The position numbers were made by a program, and so were the translations under genes. Positions 55,895 through 64,000 of a DNA stretch of 64,000 nucleotides are shown piece after piece. The number at the start of each line of letters is the position of its first letter. Position 1 is the stretch's first letter. The notes beneath the pieces are model-generated. The model searched no databases. It worked only from the letters and a program-made list of their open reading frames with translations, and had not been told where the DNA came from. Source of the stretch: Cristatella mucedo (Eukaryota; Bryozoa; Phylactolaemata; Cristatellidae); NCBI GenBank assembly GCA_009760855.2, contig WPIO01000149.1, positions 278,501 to 342,500 of the forward strand, in the 5' to 3' direction.

Positions 55895-56689
55895 GTCTGC
55901 TACCTTTGCTAGATCATTCGGCATGGTGCTGATGCAGTTGCTGAAATTCGCACTTGGATGGCATCAAACTTTCTCTAAGGGGATGACGCTAGAATAAGCC
56001 TACCAGCTACAGGCAAAGGTTAGGTTACCCAGAAATTGGAAGAAGATAATCCTAAAAATCAGGTACGCACCATTGCAAATTTTGGGCCAGCTTAGACCAG
56101 CATCTAGCAGCTGGTCCATTCAATCGTGGCATCCTGTCTCTACTTCCCGAAAATCCCTGGCCGGTCTTCCTGCGTGTGCCATACGAAGCTTACAGTTGGT
56201 GAACAATTTTGCACCTACGCTTGTCTGTAGTGAACGTCGAAATGGCCACGTTGCATCACTTCTCACCGGCCTGCACTGGCTCCCTGTCGGTTTTGCTCAT
56301 TTTTAGGTCTCTTAAATTCTTCTTTTTTCCCGAGCCCAGCTGTCCGAACTACCACCCTCTCTTTCAACTCATGCTGTTTAGCTGTACTTCAAAGCTACCT
56401 CAAATCCTTTGGGGAGGACCGAGCCTTCAGTTAGTATGCTCCCAAAACCCTGAACTCACTCTTAACCGACGTTACAAGATCCGCCGAATTGCCTAAATTT
56501 GAAAATAAGCTACAGACGCACATGTTCCTCGCAGCATTTGCTGGGTCCCTACGAACTTTCTCTGCTTATGCTTGCTGAAACTGCAACTTATCACTAATCA
56601 ATTTACAAGTTTCCTTTTCAGCACAGATAAAGTGTGTGATTTTGTGTAAAGAGTGACATTTTTATCTCTTAGGGTCTAATGTAAATATG

Positions 56690-56727
<38 letters not shown>
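55895..56727 (+). mobile_element. LINE family B 3' portion and TA repeat
   Basis: AEIRTWMASNFL-like end of RT (55935-55975), HWLPVGF-like region, the UTR (TTTCCTTTTCAGCACAGATA) and a degenerate terminus. A TA microsatellite follows at 56691-56727. Confidence 0.7.
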
Positions 56728-56728
<1 letters not shown>

Positions 56729-57415
56729 GCCGTATATGAAAATTTCTTATTAGCTGTAGCCCGTGCATGTACGACATATCTGTATATGCAATATGCATAC
56801 TGCGAAAATTTCTCATACCCCAGCCCGTGTCCCCTACCTTGTGCGGTGGGAATGTACTGAACCGGCTGGAGAATGGCTATCCAAACTGGTTCTCAATAAT
56901 AACAATGGTAATAATATATTTACATAGCTACCTAAGAAAACTAAATCTATTCACCTCTAATATAACATAATTTTTCCCATATTATCTTTTACTATTCGCA
57001 TTTTATATCACTTTTCCTATAGTATCTTTTAGTCAATGATTTCCAGTACAGTGAGTACCATTCCTCCCCGCGCTAGAGAGCGGCCTCGGGCGACTCCTGG
57101 CGCGGTGTGGACCTTTATCTGATTTCTCCGTGATAACTTCGGGTATTCTGCTGCTATCTTCGCTGTGACTATTTATGAGCTGTCCTCGGATATGCTACAC
57201 AAAACAGGACCTGCTTAGCGTAAGACGTCGCCATTAGCCAATACCTACTGGCTGGCCTTCTTCGGCGGGTCAGTGAGAACCTCCTTGCATCCTGCGTTCG
57301 CCCTATCAACAGCTCGGCTATCAAACCCACGACCCGTAAGTTTAATGTGCTGAATAGCACTCGTTACGGTAGTAGCTCAATTGCCGCGCCTCAGCATGTT
57401 ATGAAACGTTGACCG
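56728..57415. other. no gene recognised; LINE B-like tail fragment
   Basis: 56890-56950 contains AATAATATATTTACATAGCTACCTAAGAA, a decayed S1/LINE-B tail. A near-direct repeat of TTTTCC(C/T)ATATTATCTTTTA/TTTTCCTATAGTATCTTTTA lies at 56971-57032. Confidence 0.35.
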
Positions 57416-57661
57416 ATGACCATTACTAAGGTCCAATTCAAACTTGATGGGGCCGCGTCTGCCAGACCGGCTACACGCCGACTTGAATGCAAGCCGCTTA
57501 ATTGGCGTCTCGCAGTTGTTGGACAGCCTCTTAAATTTTGCCTACTCAATGTCCTCTCGCTAAAACCAAGGGGTTACTTATTCGCAACCGGGCTGGCCAG
57601 TAGAAGCTATATGCATTTCTGCTTACCGAAACTTGGATGTCGCCTTATTCCAGTAATGTGA
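57416..57661 (+). mobile_element. LINE endonuclease N-terminal fragment
   Basis: Plus-strand open segment ending LKFCLLNVLSLKPRGYLF...LPKLG. The LLNVxSL opening is the conserved start of the AP-endonuclease domain of Jockey/CR1-type elements. Which family it belongs to is not determined. It stops exactly where the minus-strand LINE-A tail begins. Confidence 0.55.
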
Positions 57662-58585
57662 TGTAATGTAATGCATCTTCCGGCCGAGCCTCGACGAGGC
57701 GGGGATGGCGTGACAGCTCCTCACTTGGCTCGCAGGGGCTGGCAACAGAGCATCTGCGTGGGCGTTGAGCTAAGCTCTCCGGCAGTGTATCTCAAATAAT
57801 GTAATGTAATTTAATGTAATCTATATCCGTCAGTAACTCCGCAAAGCCAAAAAGACCATGTGGGTTTTACGCAGAAGAGTTTTGTACAGCGCACTCACAG
57901 CCTAAGCGGCTTTTGATATGCATTCAGTAGCCAACAGACTTCGTCTCACGCAAAAAAGAGAAAGTGGGAAGCAGAGCAGAGTCGGGAGAGCTGTTGAGGT
58001 AGTGAGTAACATGGAAGTAGCAGCTCAGGACCGCTGAAAAGGATGTGCCATAGTCGGCAGCAGGAGAGTAGTTGTCGTTACGTAAGAATTGTGGAAGCGA
58101 GTTCCAAAGTCTCGGACCTGCAGAGCTAAAGCTTCTGTCGCCAACGCCTTTAAGCGGTGGAATGGAGCAGCTAAGTAATTGTCCATACATAACCGGAGGG
58201 CACGAGGAGGCTGGAGCTGGTGCATCAATTCAGCTAGGCTCGGAGGAGCCCAGCCGTGGCGGGCCTTGTGGGTCAGCCTAAGAACTTTGCGATGTATCCG
58301 TTGATCAACTGACAGCCATCATAGCTCTTTTAGCAAAGGAGACGCGTGGTCAAACCTCTGGGACTTGAAAAACTAGCCTTGCAGCCATATTCGTAGCCTT
58401 TTGCAGTGGCATAGTTTCTTTTTTTGGCAGCCCAGCCAAAAGAAAGTTACAATAATCAAGCCAAGACTAACTAACTAACTAACGAACTAAGGAGCTAATT
58501 AAATTTTTTGCAAGCCACCACGGAAAACGGCTCGTTATCGTAGATAGTGATCGGACGTCATGGCTAGCTGTAGAAGCAAGTAGGA
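57655..58585 (-). mobile_element. LINE family A with extra 3' flank and two tails
   Basis: Minus orientation: coding end (58020-58240: FSSAGPRLWNSLPQFLRNDN), UTR, TACAT tail (about 57795-57825), then 118 bp identical to 51917-52035, then a second TACAT-type tail (GTAATGTGATGTAATGTAATG, 57655-57675). Body, tail, flank, second tail is the layout expected from 3' transduction. Confidence 0.8.
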
Positions 58586-58589
58586 TACA

Positions 58590-59065
58590 GATAAACTAAT
58601 ACAGAGCAAAGTTCTTACGCTGACTCACAAGGCCAGCCACGGCTTGGCTCCTCCATACCTAGCTGAACTGCTGTACCAGTTTCAGCCTCCTCGTGGCCTC
58701 AGGTCATGAATGGACAATTAATTAGCTGTTCCAGTCCTCCGCTTTAAGACCGTTGGCGACGGAAGCTTTAGCTCTGCAGGTCCGAGACTGTGGAACTCGC
58801 TTTCACGATTCTTACGAAACGACTACTACCCTCCTGCTGCCGACTATAGCTCATCTATTCGAGCGATCCTGAGCTGCTACTTGCATACTACTCACTACCT
58901 CAACTGCTCTCCTGACTCTGCAATGCTTCCCACTTTCTCTTTTTTTGTGAGATAAAGTCTGTTAGCTACCGAATGCATACCAAAAGCCGCTTAGGTTGTG
59001 AGTGCGCTATACAAAACTCTCCTGTGTAACACCCACATAGTCTTTGTGGAGATGAGGATGGAGAT
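58590..59065 (+). mobile_element. LINE family A 3' end, head-to-head with the previous copy
   Basis: YRAKFLRLTHKASHGLAPPY-like start, FRPPRGLRS, LKTVGDGSFSSAGPRLWNSL, then the UTR with GCCGCTTAGGTTGTGAGTGCG. It faces away from the 57655-58585 copy, making a large inverted pair. Confidence 0.8.
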
Positions 59066-59897
59066 GCAAAAAAAAGATGCCTCGACTTACGAGTTTAATT
59101 CGTTCCGTGCCGGAGTTCGTAACTCAAATTACTCGTGTGTCAAGTAAATTTCCCCATTGAAATACCATTAATCCGCTCTGAACTCCAAAAAAGCACTTAT
59201 TTTTTTCGAACGTTTTTAAATTAAAAAACATTATAAATAACGAATAGTGTATTAAAAAACAATACAATAGAATTTCTTGCAATAAACGGGCTTTATTAAC
59301 CCTATTGTACAGGAGTAACTTCAAGATCAGACGACTCGAAGATGCTACTAGAGTTAGAGGAGAAAGACTGAAATGAATAACCGAATCTTATTCGCCGATT
59401 TTGCTCTTTTCGCCGGGCTTTCCTTGCTTTCAGTTTATTGCCTGGGCCTTAAGGCACGGACGACGCGACGATTGTTATCAGTTTTGCGGTGAACTCTCAC
59501 ACGGTGATTTTGCCTAAATAGAGTACAGTACGTACTTAGCTGTTCCTGCCGTAGTCGGATTTAATACCGGAATCTGGCGATCTTGGGCGTCCAAGCAACA
59601 AGATGGCTCGCTCGAGTCGGTCTGGTCCGAAAGTCAACCAACAGGCCTGGGCTTGACGTCACACCCGGGTCATAGGGCAGGGTCTTGCAATGAAACGCCG
59701 TTCGATGCCCTACCCTTATTGGCCTGAGTAACCGGATGCAGTGTGGCGTTCACTGCGGCAACTAGCGGTGGAGTATTTGAAGCTGGCTCGTAGTCCGAAT
59801 TTTAGCTTGAAATTCATTGCAAAAAATCGGCCGGGAGACAGCTCGTATCTCAAAACAATCGTGTGTCGAGATACTCGTAAGCCAAGGTACCGCTGTA
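59066..59897. mobile_element. TIR element, Tc1/mariner/pogo-like, about 830 bp
   Basis: Left end ATGCCTCGACTTACGAGTTT and right end (reverse complement) GGTACCTTGGCTTACGAGTA form imperfect inverted repeats; the inner TCGTGTGTCAAG and GTGTGTCGAG also pair. No transposase is apparent inside. It follows the LINE-A copy at 58590 directly. Confidence 0.65.
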
Positions 59898-60879
59898 TTT
59901 TTAATACGAGTGGCGACGACTTTGCACTCATTTGGGACAAGTCTCTGCCTATTTGCCAAAAAACGTGGTCGCAAAACGAATCAGCAGATAAAAACAGTGA
60001 CTGCAAGAAAACTGCGTTCGAACCGAATATATGGCCGGAGAACGATCGGCGATGGCAATCCAGTCAAGGTACTCACTATTCTACCCTCCTCGGCAGAAGC
60101 TCCACGATTAGCAGCACACGAGCGGTCCTTTCTGCCGACCCCCCCCCCAGTTCAGGCGTTGTAAAATCCACTCTCAGTTGCTAGCAGTGCGGCCGCTGCC
60201 CGGCCGATCCCCTGCTCCGGGTCCGGCGAGCTGCCGCCGGACAACTGAGGCTCGCTAAAAATTTGCTGCATCTCCTGGTCTATATGCGCACATTCTGCAT
60301 AGGCACAGCAGAGCCGTCGAGATGAAGCAAGTCGATCGATACCGCTATGCCGCGTCGTCCCCCGCTCAAGTGCGACCTATCGGGCCACGATTGTGAGAGT
60401 GCTCAAGGCTCATACAAAGCTGTGGAAGCAGCGGCCTCGTGAGCGTGAGCGCTTGTTTCGCCTCCAGCCGAAGTGCTTTAGTAGCCGGCTTCTCGGCAAT
60501 TCGCAGGCGATCGGCGGCGCCCAGCTGTCCAGACCCTGAGCGGAAGCGAAAGGGTTGTAAATCACCCGGTTTCAGGACAGACGGATGGCTCTGAGGCTGA
60601 CAGCGGCGGCCACGCCCAGGCTCAGCCGACCACTCGTTCTGACCGAGAGGCCATTGTGTGACCGCCAGCTTGACGGGCTGACCCCGGAGGGTCGTGGGTG
60701 TCAGTCAGTTTCAAGTTCTCGTATGCTGAGTTTATAAATCACGTTGCGCGTCGGACAAAGCAGACCAGCCTACGGCAGCGCTCGCTCTGAGCTCGTCACA
60801 TCCGTCGTCGGACGAGGAGCCGCCGCGATGGTTCGCCCATAGATAGTCGGCTACGGTTCCGCCGGCGGCCGACTCAAGC
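59898..60879. other. 5' flank of MADF gene; possible small basic exon
   Basis: 59948-60067 can encode FAKKRGRKTNQQIKTVTARK and RSNRIYGRRTIGDGNPVK up to a donor-like AAG|GTACTC. It contains an AT-hook-like RGRK core but has no homologue I know. The rest (60070-60879) is GC-rich without a supported exon and may hold the MADF promoter. Confidence 0.3.
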
Positions 60880-62261
60880 ATGGCCGCGCCCTCTGGCCTT
60901 CGCAAGCCCGTGTGGAGTCCGGGCACGGAGATAGCGCTAATCGAGTTCTTCCAAGGTTCGCACGCGTCGCGCTCGCGTGCACAAAAGTTGCAGGTTGCTC
61001 AGCTCTGCGCCTCGACCGTCGCGGACGTGCCGCCGAGCGGAGGCGAGCAGGCTGCGGCCTCTTTTTCTTGTTCCCGCCAGCCGCCGCCGTCTGCTCTCGC
61101 TGCTGTGGCCGCCCGGCTCGCTGCTGGACGCGCCATCTCGTTCCAGCCAACGCGTGCCTGTGGGATCCCAAGGACATCGGCTACCTGTCTCGTCCGCTTC
61201 GCGAGGAGCGGCTGTTAGAGCTGTGCCAGCTGCTCAACGTATCCGCCAAGCCCGGCACGCAGTTCACGCGTGAGAACGCCGCCGGCTTGCTGCTGCTGCA
61301 CGCCGCTGCCGCTGTCGCGAATCATCCTCAAAAGCCACCAAAGGAGGCGCCGCTCGCGGTGGTCCGATGCCTGCTGCTGTGACGACTGGCCGCCTCGCAG
61401 CTTCGCTACGAGACGGCGAGTTGTAGCCGGCGCTAGCCACGCGAGCAGGCGAGGCGGACACGCTCAGTGTGGTCATTTGGCAGAGGCGTTGCCGTCCGAA
61501 AGGCTTGCCAGCCGGCCGGCCAGCTGGCAGTAGTTTTGGCAGATAGGAGCGGCGACGGCATCGTCATCCTTTGATATAGCAGCTGGCTCGACCCGTCCGA
61601 CCCAAACCGAGGGCGCCCCCTTGCCCGGGTATATAATTATATATGTAATTCATTTGTATAGCGCCCTAAGAGAACTTAATCTCTATTTAGGCGCTTCGCA
61701 TATGCCAGGGTCTCGAGCCCACGACCTCAGCCAGACGTTAGTTGAGGCGAGCACCTTAACCACTGGGCCAAACCAGCATGACTTTACCTTTTAGCCAAAG
61801 ACTGCAAGGAGCGCTTCAAGAACCTGCGCACGACCTTCCACCGAGAATACAAGAAAAAGGACTCGGCAGCAGCTGAGCTGCTGGGACGCTCCTCCGGTGG
61901 TGGCGGCGAAGTACGCGCTCCTAGATGGGTGCACTATGCTCGCATGATGTTCCTGGCCAGGGCCAAGAAGCCGGTCCTAGCTGCGGCCGTTGCTCCGACG
62001 GCATGCGACAATGGCGGCTCCAGTGAGGTACTTGCTGCCGCTGCTGCTCTAGCTAGCGGTGGAAGCCTTGCGACTCCCTGCATCTGGCACTCGGGCATGC
62101 ACCTCGTGACACTCTTTGGTGGCTGGCATCGCCCTTCATTCGCGTGTGAGAATTGTGCACCCGCCACAGGTCACGTTGTGCCCACGATCAGGCCTGTTGG
62201 CGAGTGTCGTGAGCGACAGCTGTTATGTACGGGCGGCTGTCGTGCACTTTCTATTAACTGA
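60880..62261 (+). CDS. MADF-domain protein, three exons
   Basis: MADF (Myb/SANT-like in Adf-1) domains bind DNA or cofactors. Such proteins are typically transcription regulators, so a nuclear role is inferred. Exons: 60880-60955 (ATG; donor CAAG|GTTCGC), 61147-61269 (acceptor TTCCAG; donor ACGC|GTGAGA) and 61795 onward (acceptor TTTTAG). Read-through to TGA at 62259-62261 gives 221 residues. Phases agree. The domain begins with EIALIEFFQANACLWDP (Leu-Ile...Leu-Trp-Asp-Pro signature), continues with LREERLLELCQLL and KDCKERFKNLRTTFHREYKK (the conserved KxRWKxLR-like helix) and ends with WVHYARMMFL (W...FL signature). No BESS motif is visible. An alternative donor GAG|GTACTT at 62027 could lead to more exons downstream, such as 62810-62922. 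Intron 2 holds a SINE ending about 10 bp before the exon 3 acceptor. Confidence 0.8.
61640..61785 (-). mobile_element. SINE family S1, near full-length, in MADF intron 2
   Basis: Minus orientation with tail AATTCATTTGTATAGCGCCC, then AGAGAACTTAATCTCTATTT, B-box region CTCGAGCCCACGACCTCAGC, A-box region TTAACCACTGGGCCAAACCAGC. The terminal GCGCC/GGCGC arms are intact. Confidence 0.88.
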
Positions 62262-62477
62262 GTGTGTGCTCTAGATCCGATGCTTCGCACGTGCAAGACA
62301 TTCCTGCCTGGCGTTCGACCTAGTTGGACCTGGCCAGGCGGCCGAGTGGCTCGATAGATGAGAGACTCTTTCTTGCATTCTCTCTCGTGTGCGCGCACGC
62401 ACACACGTATACCTAGCACAAACATACACACGCACGCCCCCACGTACGCCCTCCACACACGCCCCCCCACACACACA

Positions 62478-62600
<123 letters not shown>

Positions 62601-62639
62601 ATACCTATCTCTGCTCTCGCTTGGTCCAGGGATAACGTA

Positions 62640-62745
62640 CGCCACGGCCTTTACCGACCGAGGTCGTGGGCTCGAGCCCTGTGGCATATATGAAGTGTTG
62701 GCTAGACATAAAGTTCTCTTAGGCACAATACAAATGAATAATATT
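62640..62745 (+). mobile_element. SINE family S1, 5'-decayed copy
   Basis: GACCGAGGTCGTGGGCTCGA, GCCCTGTGGCATATATGAAG, then AAGTTCTCTTAGGCACAATA: the S1 B-box region and tail. Confidence 0.75.
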
Positions 62746-63574
<829 letters not shown>

Positions 63575-63830
63575 AGCTGGCAATACCTTGGCTCCTTCAT
63601 ACCGATGCTGAGCCCTGCACCAGTTTCATTCCCTCATCGTGCCCTCAGCAGTCTTCTCTGAGCAATTAATTAGCAGCTCCAGTATTTCACTCGAATACTG
63701 TTGGTGCTGGAAGCGTCTGCTATGCATGACCTAGACCGACAAAGAACTCACTTCCACAATTCCTATGCACTGCCATCTTCTCTCCTGCGGCAGACCCGAT
63801 GTTTCCAGCCGTCCTATAAAAAAATACTAG
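63575..63830 (+). mobile_element. LINE family A fragment, strongly diverged
   Basis: Sequence corresponding to the A-family C-terminus (GCACCAGTTTCATTCCCTCA; TTAATTAGCAGCTCCAGTAT; GGTGCTGGAAGCGTCTGC), lacking a clear tail. Confidence 0.55.
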
Positions 63831-63834
63831 TGGA

Positions 63835-63995
63835 TTTAATAGCCTCCTTTTGTATAGAGACAGAACTCCCTTAAAAGCTGTCACCACCACTTGCAGCTGC
63901 AATAAAGGATCGCCCACTGCAGGATTCGAACCCACGACCTCGGGACAGAGGTCGTGAAAAGCAACCGGCTTACCTAGTGAGCCACAAATACTTCT
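63835..63995 (-). mobile_element. SINE family S2, near full-length
   Basis: Minus orientation: 3' end (ATTTAATAGCCTCCTTTTGT), body (TTGCAGCTGCAATAAAGGAT), B box on the plus strand as GGATTCGAACCCACGACC, A box region ACCGGCTTACCTAGTGAGCCA. Together with 21893 it defines the family. Confidence 0.82.
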
Positions 63996-64000
63996 ACTTC

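Overview
This is metazoan nuclear DNA. It has widely spaced genes with GT-AG introns of 0.1 to 4 kb, long dinucleotide microsatellites, tRNA-derived SINEs, CR1/L2-like LINEs, a decayed Ty3/gypsy element and Tc1/mariner/pogo-type TIR elements. The recognisable proteins (TRAPPC2, TMEM33, DIPK2-like, MADF) are animal families. The repeat families do not look like standard vertebrate ones, so I infer an invertebrate, but I cannot name the phylum. There is no bacterial-style operon, RBS or CRISPR content.

Genes, left to right. (1) 1161-6478 (+): a multi-exon gene encoding two diverged TAZ-type zinc fingers, the fold otherwise known mainly from CBP/p300 and plant BTB-TAZ proteins, with no HAT, KIX or bromodomain visible. 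(2) 9742-15367 (-): a complete four-exon TRAPPC2 (sedlin) gene, 139 codons plus stop, with every splice phase consistent. (3) 20517-23663 (-): an unrecognised 4-exon gene model of about 203 residues. It lies head-to-head, 398 bp apart, with (4) 24062-32399 (+): a complete five-exon DIPK2A/B-like (DIA1/HASF/CXorf36) secretory-pathway kinase-like gene of 446 residues. (5) 35098-39893 (-): a complete six-exon TMEM33 gene of 298 residues with a low-complexity C-terminal extension. (6) 60880-62261 (+): a three-exon MADF-domain gene. I worked the exon models out by hand from protein similarity, splice dinucleotides and phase.

The rest is mostly mobile DNA. LINE family A (3' tails of TACAT type) and LINE family B (3' stem-loop followed by TTA repeats) occur many times in both orientations. 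The main RT-coding copies are at 42485-45860. SINE S1 has a tRNA-like head and a 3' tail matching the LINE-B stem-loop tail, which suggests a SINE/LINE partnership. SINE S2 is a second tRNA-like family. Other elements are a 1.47 kb TIR/foldback element with internal 120-bp tandem repeats (17600-19072), a pogo-type MITE (52508-52993), a second TIR element (59066-59897) and a gypsy pol remnant carrying a nested SINE (53035-54060).

The genes are unrelated in function: membrane trafficking (TRAPPC2), ER/nuclear-envelope membrane (TMEM33), secretory kinase-like (DIPK2) and two probable nuclear proteins (TAZ, MADF). No pathway clustering is apparent. The least familiar items are the double-TAZ gene, the unknown gene sharing a putative bidirectional promoter with DIPK2, and the foldback element.
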